Shown here: one piece after another, positions 8,739-18,669 of the stretch
How positions within the stretch are numbered: position 1 is the first letter of the stretch
Layout: each line of letters opens with the position of its first letter
NCBI RefSeq assembly: GCF_009883055.1
Contig: NZ_WWVR01000003.1
Location: 71,368 to 135,367 of the forward strand
From: Blautia sp. BIOML-A1
GTDB lineage: Bacteria > Bacillota > Clostridia > Lachnospirales > Lachnospiraceae
Direction of reading: 5' to 3'
DNA: 64,000 nucleotides
The notes under the pieces: model-generated
What the model was told of the DNA's origin: nothing
The model's input: only the letters and a program-made list of their open reading frames with translations
Databases searched by the model: none
Translations under genes and position numbers: made by a program

Positions 8739-11700
8739 TTAATTTCCTTTTTTCTTCTTATACCAGATCACGCCGCCAATGCCGCAGGCAGAAAGGACTG
8801 CCAGAAGGATCGGAAGCCAGATGTTGGTGCTGTCCCCTGTTTTCGGGCTGTTTCCTGTCGGTGTGCTGCCGGATGGGGATTTGGTGTTTTTGATCTCTTT
8901 TACGATCTCGATCACCTTGGTTTTTCCGTCTTTGTATTCAAAGCGGATCTCTTCTTTTTTGCTGCTTAATTCATAACCATTTGGTGCTTTGGTCTCTACT
9001 AGGATATATTCCACGGTTTTCTCTACTTTTCCATTTTTATAAGTAGCAATCGGAATCTTGCCGCTTGTCGCTGTTCCGGTCTTATCCGTTACCAGTTTTT
9101 CTACGACTTTTCCGCTTTCCTTTTCACGCAGTTCAAATTCTGCTCCTGGAAGGGCTGCCTTACTGGTGGAATCGGTCTTTTTAATGACCAGTTTTCCATA
9201 CGGATGTGCGTCCTTCATTTTGACTTTCTGGATTTTTCCAGTATCTTTTACCGTAAATTTCACATCTTCCGCAATGAGGTATCCATCCGGGGCCTGCTCT
9301 TCACGAAGGGTATATTCGCCTACCGGAAGTTTTTCGACCATATGCGGTTTATCTGTGGACGTCCAGCTTTCAACTTTCTTTCCATCTTTATCCAGGATGA
9401 TCAGTTTTGCTCCCGGTACCTCACTGGAATCCGTAATGTCTTTCTTGCTGATTTCCACTTTGGTCACATCATCAAGCATCTGGTGTTTCTGTACTTCTTT
9501 GGTGTTTTCAACGGTAAATTCAATACTTTCCGCAGTCACATAACCATCTGCCGGCTTTGTTTCTGTCATCTTGTATTTCTTTCCTACGATAAGACCCTTG
9601 ATGATATGTGCTTCCTCTTTGGATACCCATTCATCCACCGTATTTCCATCCTCATCTGTTACCTTTAAGGATGCTCCCGGAAGTTCTTTTTTGTCCGTCA
9701 GGTCTGCTTTGGAAAGTTCTACCGTAGTCTGTTCATCTTCAAAGGTGAACGCATACTCTGCAACACTGGTTCCACTGCCCTGGTACTCAAAAGTGAATTC
9801 CTGCGGTTCCTGGTCTGTCACATAGCCATCCGGGGCGGCAAGTTCCTTAATGTAGTACCTGCTGTCAACCGGGAGATCTGCAACAAACTGGATCTTTCCC
9901 TCCTCATCTGTGGTCTTCAGTTCGATCAGGGTGTCTTTCGCAAGGAGTACTTTTCCTTTTGAAGATACGATGTCGTCTGCTGCATAGAGGCCAAAGATTG
10001 CCCCGGAAAGTACTTTGTCACTGTCCTTTTCTTTTTTCAGGACTTCCACCTGTACCCTCTGGCGCGCATTCTGCCAGTCGGCACTATAAGTAACCAGAGA
10101 TGTATCCTGGTCACGGTATGTAAGATCCACATATCTTGGTTCATTATCCAGAACGTAGCCATGTGAGGTCTCTTTTTCCACGATGTAATAACGTCCAAGC
10201 GGGAGGTTATCCATCTGTGCGATGCCATTTCCATCTGTTGTAATGGAGCCGACCAGTTCATCTGCCGCATAATAATCTGCACTTACCCCGTCTGCTGCAC
10301 GGATGGCTTCTGCCGCGTAAACATTGAAGGTTACATCAGTCAGGTTTCCGGTCACATAGTTGAACAGGTGCTCGATCATGCCTTTTGCATTGTCAAGAAG
10401 GGATACGCTGTCTAAGAATTCCCCTTTCTTGTTTACCAGAAGTCTTGCTACCGGGACTTCATCTTCCATTTTGACTTTCTGTACTTCTGCAGTATCAGAG
10501 ATCGTAAACTCTACGTCTGTTGCACGTAAGTAGCCATATGATGCAAGCTCTTCACGCAGAATGTAAGTTTTTCCAACCTGAAGTCGCTTGATCACATGTG
10601 GGGAATCCTTTACGGATGTCCAGGAATCGATCACGTTGCCATCCTTATCCAGTACACTCATGGAAGCCCCGTCAAGTTCTGTTCCGGTCGTGATATCTGC
10701 TTTTGTTACTTCTACCGTTGTCGGCTGGTTTTTCTTCACGGATTTTAATTTGATCGTTTTTACGTCCTGGCCCTGGTATGTGGCATCAAATTCCAGGATC
10801 TCATCAGAAGATACATAACCCGCCGGTGCCTGCAGCTCTTTCACATAGTATCTGCCAAGCGGAAGATCCAGCGTAAACGCTGCCTTACCTTTTTCGTTGC
10901 TTGTGATCTCCTGAAGCAGTGTATCTGCTTTTACAATCACCTTGTCGCCGGAAGAAATTGCTTCTTTATTGTATAATCCAAAGGTTGCACCTTTTAAAGC
11001 CTTTCCGGTCTCAGCATCCTGTTTTTCCACACTCAGCTCTACTTTCTGGCGTTCATTGGAAAATTCCAGTTTTTCTTCGATCTCCGGTGTGTTCTGATCC
11101 TTATAGATAAAGGCTACTTCCTGACTGTCTGGATTTAAGACAAATCCGGCCGGTGCTTTTGTTTCTTTCACACGGTATTTTCCAAGCGGAAGGTCTTTGA
11201 TAACAGCTTCCCCATTTTTATTAGTGGTCACTGTTTTTACCAGGGTATCCTTTGCATAGATCACGTGACGGTTTCCCTGCTCGTCCACCTGATGATCCGG
11301 TGTGAAAATATCTTCTGCTGCGTAGATTTCAAATTCTGCCCCTTCCAGGGAAGCTTCTTCGTATACAAAATCCTTTTTAAAGGATTTTAAGGTTTCACCG
11401 GATTTATGGATCACCAGTTTGCCCTTGACCGGATGGTTTTCATAGGTCACGGTAATGATGGCATCCCCGCTGACGGAATCCATCTGATAAGCTGTATTCT
11501 TATCAACTTTGATCTCCACATACTGGGTATTCTGGGTGTAGCCATCAGGCGCTCTCACTTCCTCAATCCTGTAATTTCCGCATTTTAAGGATTCCGGAAG
11601 AATCAGGTAACCATTTTCGTCCGTAAAATAGGATTTATGGACAACCGTATTTGGATAGGTCGTTACCTGTTCCACATACTTTTTCGCATCCAGGTCGTAC

Positions 11701-14700
11701 ATTTTGAATTCTGTATTGGCAAGGAGGACCGGCTGTTTGGTCTCATCATCCTGTTTCACGATCTTAAGCTTTGCTTTGAACTCATCGTCCAAAAGGACTC
11801 TCCATACCTGCGGTGTGCTGCTGTTCTCGGTTACGGTTACGATAAAATCATCTACCGGCATGAAATTATGCGGTGTTGTGGTCTCACGGACAATGTAGCG
11901 TCCATAAGGAATCGGGATGCTGCACGCATAGCCGCGTTCATCGGTAAACATTTCTGTTTTTCCATCTTCCGTAAGAACGATCGGGGTCGCATTTGTAAAG
12001 TCATAGCTTCCATCGTCCTTTACAGTCAGGCTGCTGATCAGATAAGCAGAGAATCCGGCACCTTTTAAAAGGTCCGCATCGGTCTTATCATTATCCGCTG
12101 CTTTAATCAACTGGAATGGCTGTTTGATCACGTCTTCTTTGGAAACGGTATTTCGTTTTACCGTCTCTACCTGGTCTCCTTCGTAGTTACAGTTTACATC
12201 ATGCTCCTCTTCGTCCAGAAGATAACCTACTGGAGGCGTGATCTCCTTCAAATAATACTTTCCAAGATACAGGTTGCTTACGCTTGCTTTTCCCTCTTTA
12301 TCGGTCGTCAGGGTAGCTACCTGTTCGTCCTTTTTATAAAGGACTCCGCTCCTGCCATCCGGATGGTTAATGTCTTCCCTTGCATAGAGCCCGTAAATGG
12401 CTCCTTCAAATACGGCATCTCCCTGTGCGCTGTTTCCTGTCTCGCTGTCTTCTTTTACCAGGTCGATTGTTGCATTTACACGCTTATTTGTAAAGGTATG
12501 GCTAAAGTTTACCTTTTCTTCCTTATCATTGGTGAACTTAAAAGTGAAGGTGTAAGTATCCTCACTGTTTCTAAGGTAAAGTTCCGGTGCCTGGATCTCC
12601 CGGATGCTGTAGCTGTAATTAATCGGAAGTTCCGCTTTATAAGAAGCTTTTCCATCGGCTCCGGTCGTTGCTTTTTCGATCAGGGTTCCTTTGGGAACAA
12701 CGGTCTTACCATCAACTTTGATATCTTCTGCTGCATACAGCCCGTAGATGCCTCCGGAGAGCGGATTTTTTGTCTCTTCGTCCTGCTTTTCCACACGGAC
12801 TGCAGCCTTCTGGCGTTCATTTAAAAATGTTGCACTGACAGTCTGCACTTCTACGGTCTGGCCTGCATACACAAGCTCAACAGTCTTAGACTCTCCTTTG
12901 CATACATAATTATCCGGAGCTTTCGTCTCGGTTACTGTGTAGGTGCCAAGATAGAGATCCTTTAACGTAACGCTTCCGTCATCTCCGGTAACCAGATTAT
13001 CCTTGACAAGTGCACCTTTTTTATAGATGAGGGTGCCATCTGCCGCCTTGATATCTGCACCTGCATAAACACTGTAAACGGCTCCTTTCAATTTCCGTTT
13101 TTCGTAGGCAAAGGTCACACCATCTTCCGTGACGGTCGCTCCAGTAAGCACTTCTCCTTCTTTATAAATGGTGAGTGCACCTTTTTGCTCTTTATCCGTT
13201 AAGTTCTTGGAAGCGGTCTGCCCCACGACCAGTTTTACCCCATAGGCTTTCGTATCCAGCACATATCCGGATGGGCCTGAGATTTCACGAAGGTAAACGG
13301 TATCCTGTGTTTTGGTGATCTTTACTTCGGATTCCCCTTTTGCATTTGTTGCCGGCATTTTTTTGATAAGTTTCGTGCAGGCTTCATCTGCATAGATGCC
13401 GTAAACGGCACCTGCAAGGAGCGCGTTGCTTCCCTTATCTTTTTTGATGATCTTGACCGTTGCTTCATCCGGCCAGTCTACCTCCAGATTCAGCTCCAGT
13501 GTATCGGTATAATATCCAAAGCCGATATCCTGGCTGTTCGCCAGCTTTAAGAGCATGGCATGGAAATTAAGCGGATAGTTGGATGTGATCGCATATTTTC
13601 CTTTCAGGCTTCCAATATTCTGGGTGGTTGCTTCCAGATGGAATTTTTCACCGCCCTTTACGCTCACATTTCCGGTCCCGGTTTTTCCTGTCGTCTCATT
13701 TACAAGGGAGACCCCGTTTTCCAGATGGATCGTGATCACAAAAGCTGCGTTTGCCTTCCATGTGAAGGTCGGGCTCTGGTTTCCATTTGCAGAAGCACTG
13801 AGCCCAGGTGTCAGCTCCATGGTCGTTGGATCCGGCATCTTTGCAAGGGCTGCCTTGATCTCTTTTAACATGTTTTTGGCAGTTGTCGAAAGGGATCCTC
13901 CAAATCCGGATTCCCCGTCATATAAATAATCGACCAGATAATGCTGCATTGCACGGGTCTCGGAGGAACAGCCGTATTTTTCCATGATGGATTTGATATT
14001 ATAGCCGTTGAATGTGCCGCCCCATCCGGGACCGCCATATCCGTAAAACATGGCCTTCCTTAAATAACGGTCATCGCCGCCTTCATCCAGTTCGACCATA
14101 TTTTTATAAGTCGTTCCACTTGGCGGGGACTGTTTACTGTGCTGCATGCAGTATGCATAGACGGTATAAGTCTTTCTGCCTGCTTTGTAACGGATATACT
14201 TATAGGAATCATTTCCGCCCTGTCCCATTACAGAATCAAAAGGATGCAGTTTTCCATCTGAATAATAGTAATAGGTATTAGCTTCAATGTCTGTTGAATC
14301 ATCCCACAAGTCTCCATCGGAAGCTGCCATGGTACTAATACCGCCCTCAGCCTGGTCATATAGCACACTTAATGCAACATCATCTTCCGGCATCTCAAAG
14401 CTGAAGGAATTTGTTCCCTCATCGTAGCTTACTTCTGCATACAGAAGATCTTCGGTATTCTCTGTCTGGTTTGCTTCGACAAGACTTGTTCCCACTGCGA
14501 TCAGGCTTCCCTGCGGGATATCACCGGAAAAGTTGACCGTCTCCCCCGTCTGGTAACGTCCGTCCTCGTGGTCCAGTTCAATATTGAATTCATTTCCCTG
14601 TACAATGTCAACCTGATGGCTTCCATCCTCTGTTTCCTCATCGGAAAATTCTTCTGCTTCCTCTTCTTCTGGCTCCTCCGTTTCTTCCGGCTCTTCCAGA

Positions 14701-15263
14701 GTTTCCGGGGCATCTTCCGGGCTTATGGTCGGGAGGACGGGGTCTGCCTCCGGTTCGTCATCGCCGGTTTCCTGTTCCTGGCCGCCATTGGATCCGTCTG
14801 TTTCTGCTTCCCTTGGTGTCACCGTAATGTTTCTGGCAACCAGATAGGCTTCCCCCGATGCGGGCGTAACAAGATATACGCATTTATAGGTCCCCGCATG
14901 GTTATAATCAAATACAGTCCCGTCTTCCATTGCTGCTTTTTTCAGTTCCACATGGTCTCCGTCAGAGAGTTTCAGTCCTGTAAAATCATTCTGGATATCA
15001 AAGGCTTCCCCTTCGGTAACCATAAGCGCAAGTTCCGGATCAGCAACGGTTTCCTCGATCAGTTCCTCCTCGCTTTTCTCCGTCTGCGTTTCTGTCTGCG
15101 TTTCTGTCTGTACCTCGATCTGTGTCTCGCTCTGTGCGGAAACGCCTCCCACCTCAGCGGCGGATACTGCAGAAGCTCCCGTCTGCAAGAGCGTAGTGCA
15201 GCACAGAGCAAAAGCCATCGCACCCGCCATCCATCTTTTCTTCCAGTTTTTTTCCAAGTGCAC
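8739..15263 (-). CDS. Giant SpaA/Cna_B-repeat adhesin with thioester domain and SPKTG sorting signal
   Basis: This 2,174-residue cell-wall-anchored protein uses a GTG start at 15261-15263 preceded by AAAGGAG; the nearby ATG at 15276 is out of frame. The signal peptide ends near residue 35. A low-complexity Thr/Glu/Gln stretch and an acidic linker follow. A thioester-type domain at about 325-600 has Cys372 (AYCMQ) and a candidate Gln440 (RAMQHYLVDYL), the pair that forms a covalent host-binding bond in TQXA adhesins. From about 620 onward I count roughly 14 SpaA/Cna_B modules, each with an N-terminal Lys strand, LxGAxF/Y and a closing ETKAPxGY-type Glu, as expected for isopeptide-locked pilin modules. 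The C-terminus has SPKTG at 2139-2143, a membrane helix and KKKK. It probably mediates adhesion or mating-pair contact for the element. Confidence 0.93.
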   Translation of the reverse strand: MHLEKNWKKRWMAGAMAFALCCTTLLQTGASAVSAAEVGGVSAQSETQIEVQTETQTETQTEKSEEELIEETVADPELALMVTEGEAFDIQNDFTGLKLSDGDHVELKKAAMEDGTVFDYNHAGTYKCVYLVTPASGEAYLVARNITVTPREAETDGSNGGQEQETGDDEPEADPVLPTISPEDAPETLEEPEETEEPEEEEAEEFSDEETEDGSHQVDIVQGNEFNIELDHEDGRYQTGETVNFSGDIPQGSLIAVGTSLVEANQTENTEDLLYAEVSYDEGTNSFSFEMPEDDVALSVLYDQAEGGISTMAASDGDLWDDSTDIEANTYYYYSDGKLHPFDSVMGQGGNDSYKYIRYKAGRKTYTVYAYCMQHSKQSPPSGTTYKNMVELDEGGDDRYLRKAMFYGYGGPGWGGTFNGYNIKSIMEKYGCSSETRAMQHYLVDYLYDGESGFGGSLSTTAKNMLKEIKAALAKMPDPTTMELTPGLSASANGNQSPTFTWKANAAFVITIHLENGVSLVNETTGKTGTGNVSVKGGEKFHLEATTQNIGSLKGKYAITSNYPLNFHAMLLKLANSQDIGFGYYTDTLELNLEVDWPDEATVKIIKKDKGSNALLAGAVYGIYADEACTKLIKKMPATNAKGESEVKITKTQDTVYLREISGPSGYVLDTKAYGVKLVVGQTASKNLTDKEQKGALTIYKEGEVLTGATVTEDGVTFAYEKRKLKGAVYSVYAGADIKAADGTLIYKKGALVKDNLVTGDDGSVTLKDLYLGTYTVTETKAPDNYVCKGESKTVELVYAGQTVEVQTVSATFLNERQKAAVRVEKQDEETKNPLSGGIYGLYAAEDIKVDGKTVVPKGTLIEKATTGADGKASYKAELPINYSYSIREIQAPELYLRNSEDTYTFTFKFTNDKEEKVNFSHTFTNKRVNATIDLVKEDSETGNSAQGDAVFEGAIYGLYAREDINHPDGRSGVLYKKDEQVATLTTDKEGKASVSNLYLGKYYLKEITPPVGYLLDEEEHDVNCNYEGDQVETVKRNTVSKEDVIKQPFQLIKAADNDKTDADLLKGAGFSAYLISSLTVKDDGSYDFTNATPIVLTEDGKTEMFTDERGYACSIPIPYGRYIVRETTTPHNFMPVDDFIVTVTENSSTPQVWRVLLDDEFKAKLKIVKQDDETKQPVLLANTEFKMYDLDAKKYVEQVTTYPNTVVHKSYFTDENGYLILPESLKCGNYRIEEVRAPDGYTQNTQYVEIKVDKNTAYQMDSVSGDAIITVTYENHPVKGKLVIHKSGETLKSFKKDFVYEEASLEGAEFEIYAAEDIFTPDHQVDEQGNRHVIYAKDTLVKTVTTNKNGEAVIKDLPLGKYRVKETKAPAGFVLNPDSQEVAFIYKDQNTPEIEEKLEFSNERQKVELSVEKQDAETGKALKGATFGLYNKEAISSGDKVIVKADTLLQEITSNEKGKAAFTLDLPLGRYYVKELQAPAGYVSSDEILEFDATYQGQDVKTIKLKSVKKNQPTTVEVTKADITTGTELDGASMSVLDKDGNVIDSWTSVKDSPHVIKRLQVGKTYILREELASYGYLRATDVEFTISDTAEVQKVKMEDEVPVARLLVNKKGEFLDSVSLLDNAKGMIEHLFNYVTGNLTDVTFNVYAAEAIRAADGVSADYYAADELVGSITTDGNGIAQMDNLPLGRYYIVEKETSHGYVLDNEPRYVDLTYRDQDTSLVTYSADWQNARQRVQVEVLKKEKDSDKVLSGAIFGLYAADDIVSSKGKVLLAKDTLIELKTTDEEGKIQFVADLPVDSRYYIKELAAPDGYVTDQEPQEFTFEYQGSGTSVAEYAFTFEDEQTTVELSKADLTDKKELPGASLKVTDEDGNTVDEWVSKEEAHIIKGLIVGKKYKMTETKPADGYVTAESIEFTVENTKEVQKHQMLDDVTKVEISKKDITDSSEVPGAKLIILDKDGKKVESWTSTDKPHMVEKLPVGEYTLREEQAPDGYLIAEDVKFTVKDTGKIQKVKMKDAHPYGKLVIKKTDSTSKAALPGAEFELREKESGKVVEKLVTDKTGTATSGKIPIATYKNGKVEKTVEYILVETKAPNGYELSSKKEEIRFEYKDGKTKVIEIVKEIKNTKSPSGSTPTGNSPKTGDSTNIWLPILLAVLSACGIGGVIWYKKKKGN
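15085..15125 (-). repeat. Short in-frame repeat encoding Thr-Glu-Thr-Gln units
   Basis: A tandem repeat of about 12 bases encodes repeated TETQ units just after the signal peptide of the giant adhesin. Slippage here would change repeat number in frame. Confidence 0.6.
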
Positions 15264-15356
15264 GTTCTCCTTTCATGATCGCTTTTTTCCCTGCAGTTTT
15301 CTTTTGGTCCGTCTCTTATCTGCATCGCTTTCTCCTTTCTTCCGGCTTTTTCAGCC

Positions 15357-15400
15357 AGATAAAAAGGAAACTGAAAAAAATTCCAGTTTCCCTTTTATCT
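15357..15400 (-). other. Hairpin between the primase-like and giant adhesin genes
   Basis: AGATAAAAAGGAAACTG and CAGTTTCCCTTTTATCT form a near-perfect 17-bp inverted repeat in the leader of the adhesin. The loop, not the 3' flank, is T-rich on the minus strand, so it is a possible processing or attenuation site rather than a clear terminator. Confidence 0.5.
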
Positions 15401-15412
15401 GACCAAACCATT

Positions 15413-16678
15413 TTATGCCGTCTTTCTGTTTCCTTTTTCCTCTTTTCGAAGGATCCAGTCATCCACGCCTTTGTAGTGTTCCATCCAGGTACCGGATGCA
15501 TCGGTATCCCAGGTGACTCTTTTGCAGGATACGTTCAGTTCCTCACAGATCTCATATAGTTTTATACAGCCTTTTCGGATCATGTCCCGCTTTCTGCGCT
15601 TTCTGGGGCATTCTCCATGATACAGATAAATTCCATGTTCACATTGCCGGCACGCACTTTTTTCATCGTGCTTACAGGACAATTCCATCATTTTATCCAT
15701 GTCGTAACATTCGTAAACTCTTTTTAACCCCTGCTCTTTCAGTTTTCGCAAGACAGTTTCCAGTCCTTTATGATTGGAAACTCCAGGGACTCCGATATAA
15801 GGATTTCCTGTACACATCCATGCGATCTCTGCCTTTAAGATCCCTTCCGTTACGTAAACCGTGCCATCCTTTATTTCCCCAAACATTCCTGCCGGGCTGC
15901 CGCTTGATGTGCCTTTTTCTAAGCCGCTGCTGGTAAACCAGAGGTACTTCCGTTCTTTTAAAGGAACATCCAGCCGGATCTGGAATCCTATGATCCGTTC
16001 CTTCCCATCCCGGACCGGGCAAAGATACCCGTTATTCTTCCTATAAAAAGCAGCTTCCCAGTCACCATCCCGGTTGATGAAAAATCCAGGAATCCCATCC
16101 AGGCGAAATTCCTTTTTTAAGAGCTTTCTGGCAATGGCCACGGAATTCTCCTCATCCGTACTTAAAAAACCTCGTTCTTCCATCTGTCTGACCTCATTTA
16201 ACGTCAGCCCACGCAGGAGAAGGTTCCTCCGGTGTGTTTCCTTAAGCTTAAGAAAAGTGAGCATTTCCTTATATACATGGTCCCGGTAATCCCATTCCTC
16301 TTCCGTAAGGGAAATGCGTTTCTTTTTAGGAACGATAGAAGCGAACCCATTTCGTGTCGTGGACTGCTGCCTTTTATCCGTTCCAGAAAAAGAAAGTGCC
16401 TGCTTTATCTCCCGGTAGGCTTCTTTATACCGGTTTCTCCCGTAAATGCCGGATAGTTCCGCATACAGTGTCAGCATGTTTCCGGATGCTCCGCAATGAT
16501 AGCAATGGTAAACATTTTTCAGTTCTCCATTTTTGCGGATGCAAAAACTGCATTTTCCTCTTAAATCCCCGCAAAAAGGACATTCCACCGGAAATTCGTC
16601 CTGGTAAGAATCACTCAGTCTTCGGATTGATAAAAGATCTGCTACTTCTGCGATCGTAAACGATTCTCTGGCATACAT
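15413..16678 (-). CDS. CHC2 zinc-finger / Toprim-like primase-related protein
   Basis: This 421-residue protein resembles primase-type proteins of mobile elements. Residues about 33-65 form a CHC2-like zinc ribbon (CPFCGD, then CYHCGASG). The central part (EWDYRDHVYKEMLTFLKL) is helical and leads to a Toprim/DUF3854-like core with VTEGILKAEIA at about 276-286, GVPGVSNH, and the acidic CYDMDK near 330. The length is between short plasmid primases and DnaG, and no DnaB-interaction domain is obvious. It follows the ERF-type annealing protein in the same direction, so a role in replicating or priming the transferred strand of the element is likely. A Cys cluster near 338-365 (CKHDEKSACRQCEHG) may bind a second metal. 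Confidence 0.82.
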   Translation of the reverse strand: MYARESFTIAEVADLLSIRRLSDSYQDEFPVECPFCGDLRGKCSFCIRKNGELKNVYHCYHCGASGNMLTLYAELSGIYGRNRYKEAYREIKQALSFSGTDKRQQSTTRNGFASIVPKKKRISLTEEEWDYRDHVYKEMLTFLKLKETHRRNLLLRGLTLNEVRQMEERGFLSTDEENSVAIARKLLKKEFRLDGIPGFFINRDGDWEAAFYRKNNGYLCPVRDGKERIIGFQIRLDVPLKERKYLWFTSSGLEKGTSSGSPAGMFGEIKDGTVYVTEGILKAEIAWMCTGNPYIGVPGVSNHKGLETVLRKLKEQGLKRVYECYDMDKMMELSCKHDEKSACRQCEHGIYLYHGECPRKRRKRDMIRKGCIKLYEICEELNVSCKRVTWDTDASGTWMEHYKGVDDWILRKEEKGNRKTA

Positions 16679-16697
16679 GCCTTCCTCCTTTTCATAA

Positions 16698-16723
16698 AAG
16701 ATGGCCCCGTTCCCGGAGCCACC
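16698..16723 (-). terminator. Weak intercistronic terminator between ERF and primase-like genes
   Basis: The minus strand reads GGTGGCTCC GGGAAC GGGGCCATC TTTT, a 9-bp stem with two G-U pairs and a short T-run. Confidence 0.55.
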
Positions 16724-16742
16724 TCAAACTATTTCTCTGTTT

Positions 16743-17903
16743 TCAGGCTGCTTTTTGCATTTCCTTTTCATGATCCAAAAGAATCTTCGCAGCTTTCTGT
16801 ATTTCCTGATTCTGGCCTTTGTAACGCTGTACCAGCCATTTGATCGTCTGGTAACCTCTGGCATCCTGCATCATTTCCCCAAGAGGGGTCCCGGCATAGA
16901 CACCAAAATTGCAGATAACCTTTCCTGCCCATTTCACTTCATCCTCTGCATCCTCTTCGTGAGCCATATCCTCCAACACTTCCTCTGCAGTCTCTTCTGG
17001 TGTTTCTTCCTCTTCTTCTGCATCAAAAGAAATCTCATCATCTTCATCAAATGGAACTTCATCCGTTTCTTCTACTGCACGGAAACCGTCTGCATCCGTC
17101 TCGGCAGTAATTTCCTCATCTACGGAGATTTCCTCGGTCTGAACCGGATCTTCCGCTTTGGTTTCTTCAGCGGAAAATTCTTCCAGTCCGCTTTCACTTT
17201 CTTCCATTCCAAAAGTCATCTGTCCAGGAAGGTTTTCTTCTGTATCCGTCACTGCATATTCCACTTTTACAGTACCTTCTGATATGGCATTTCCATCACG
17301 CAGTTTTTTACGGTCCGTTTTCTTTTCCCTGACCGGTTCCGTTTGCTCCTGCTTTGCTGCGGTTTCTTTTCTTTCTGCCTTTTCCTGTTTCTTTTTCGGT
17401 TTTTCCGGTTTTACGGAAGCTTCCTGCTTCGGCATTTCTTCTTTTTCCGTCCCACGCATGTCCGGATCGTCTATTCCGGATGCCTGCATGATGTTGAATT
17501 TATTTAAGAAATAATACTTCAGGCCATACGTCCATGCCGCACCTTTTGCTTTATCCGGTGCTTCATTGGTTCCAATGACATGCAAAAAGCTCCGTACCTT
17601 GTCTCCCGGACGGTCTGCATTGGTCCAGCACAGCTCCAGGTCAGCCTCATATCTCCAGAGTGCTCCCATTTCCTTTAAAAACACGGAATTGCCCTGTTCG
17701 TCCATCTGTGTCGGCCTTTCACTTAAGATGTCAAAATCGACCCCGTATTTATTAAGGGCCGGTGTCAGGCATTCATAGATATCATCCAGTTTTACAAAAT
17801 CATAAGTAACGTCCTCACTGTACCTTTTGCGGATCAGCTTCGGCACTTTCTTCCGGATCCTGATCATCTTCTGGTTCAGATTCATGTAATTGTATTTACC
17901 CAT
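16743..17903 (-). CDS. ERF-family single-strand annealing protein
   Basis: This 386-residue protein matches the ERF/Rad52-like recombinases of phages and conjugative elements, which anneal complementary single strands. The N-terminal 140 residues hold the conserved core: YDFVKLDDIYECLTPALNKYG, an aromatic strand, and TNEAPDKAKGAAWTYGLKYY, which is the family's signature. Residues about 150-330 are a long charged Lys/Glu linker of low complexity. A conserved C-terminal tail (VICNFGVYAGTPLGEMM...) follows and may recruit a partner such as SSB. The start at 17903 follows GGAGGAAACG. It is 36 bases after the 238-residue unknown gene and precedes the primase-like gene, making a DNA-processing module of the element. 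Confidence 0.88.
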   Translation of the reverse strand: MGKYNYMNLNQKMIRIRKKVPKLIRKRYSEDVTYDFVKLDDIYECLTPALNKYGVDFDILSERPTQMDEQGNSVFLKEMGALWRYEADLELCWTNADRPGDKVRSFLHVIGTNEAPDKAKGAAWTYGLKYYFLNKFNIMQASGIDDPDMRGTEKEEMPKQEASVKPEKPKKKQEKAERKETAAKQEQTEPVREKKTDRKKLRDGNAISEGTVKVEYAVTDTEENLPGQMTFGMEESESGLEEFSAEETKAEDPVQTEEISVDEEITAETDADGFRAVEETDEVPFDEDDEISFDAEEEEETPEETAEEVLEDMAHEEDAEDEVKWAGKVICNFGVYAGTPLGEMMQDARGYQTIKWLVQRYKGQNQEIQKAAKILLDHEKEMQKAA

Positions 17904-17939
17904 ATTATTCGTTTCCTCCTGATTTTTTCATTTTTTATA

Positions 17940-18656
17940 CTAAGCAGAACGCGGAAGGCTTGCCTCCGGCCCTGTCCCAGTCTTATTTAACATTTCTTCC
18001 ATTTCCTCCCGGATACATCCGATACAGATCTTCTTTTTTGAGATCTCCGGAAGTTTTTCAAGCAGCCACTTCTGGGCGAAAAGCTCTGCTGCCCGCTGTG
18101 GGTTGCTTAAATATTCCAAAAACATCCAGTCAGAAAATTCCCACTTCATATCCGCAAAATGAAACTGCGGCTGATAGATCAGATCCTCCGGCCGCTTTCC
18201 TTTTTTAATAAAACGGTCTGCATTTAGCTGGATATAAACCCTGCTGATTTCCGGGATCATCTGTGCAGCTGCATACCCGCCTTTTAACAAAAGTTCATCC
18301 CATTGTTCCCGGATAAGTTTCTTTCCAATGCGGCTTATCTGTGTTTCCAGTTTCGGGATCAGATCCTCACGCACAGGAAAACCAAAATCATCCGGTATCC
18401 CGATCGGCTTCAGAAAAAGATCTTCTGCTTCATAAAGGGAATACTCCGGCATGTGGATCACGGCACACCAGTTCCGGTCTGTTTTTCTGTTTTCCTTTAA
18501 ACAGTCAAAGAAAAAGAAACAGTTTCCATATCTTGCCTTTATAAACAGCTGTCCGGAAAATTCTTTTACTTCACAATCCGGCGATTTCAGCCATGCGATC
18601 AGTTTTTCTGCCTCCCTGCTCTCTTTTAACCAGTCCGGAAGTTTTCTATCCATCAC
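17940..18656 (-). CDS. Hypothetical protein of the element's DNA-processing operon
   Basis: This 238-residue soluble protein has no signal peptide or membrane helix and no family I can name. It opens with DRKLPDWLKESREAEKLIAWL, is rich in Trp, Phe and acidic residues, and has a C-terminal C-I-G-C motif (KKKICIGCIREEMEEML) that could coordinate metal as half of a site. It begins 13 bases after the stop of the 172-residue gene and lies 36 bases before the ERF start, so it is co-transcribed with the annealing protein. Function unknown. Confidence 0.75.
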   Translation of the reverse strand: MMDRKLPDWLKESREAEKLIAWLKSPDCEVKEFSGQLFIKARYGNCFFFFDCLKENRKTDRNWCAVIHMPEYSLYEAEDLFLKPIGIPDDFGFPVREDLIPKLETQISRIGKKLIREQWDELLLKGGYAAAQMIPEISRVYIQLNADRFIKKGKRPEDLIYQPQFHFADMKWEFSDWMFLEYLSNPQRAAELFAQKWLLEKLPEISKKKICIGCIREEMEEMLNKTGTGPEASLPRSA

Positions 18657-18669
18657 ATACCTCCGTAAT

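Noticed and set aside
11637..12824. Long open frames on the plus strand inside the giant adhesin gene
   Set aside because: They are antisense shadows of the minus-strand gene and have no start signals or recognisable domains.
8739..15263. Repeated sequence in the adhesin as a CRISPR or DNA repeat array
   Set aside because: The repeats are in-frame SpaA protein modules of about 90 residues with diverged DNA, not spaced direct repeats.
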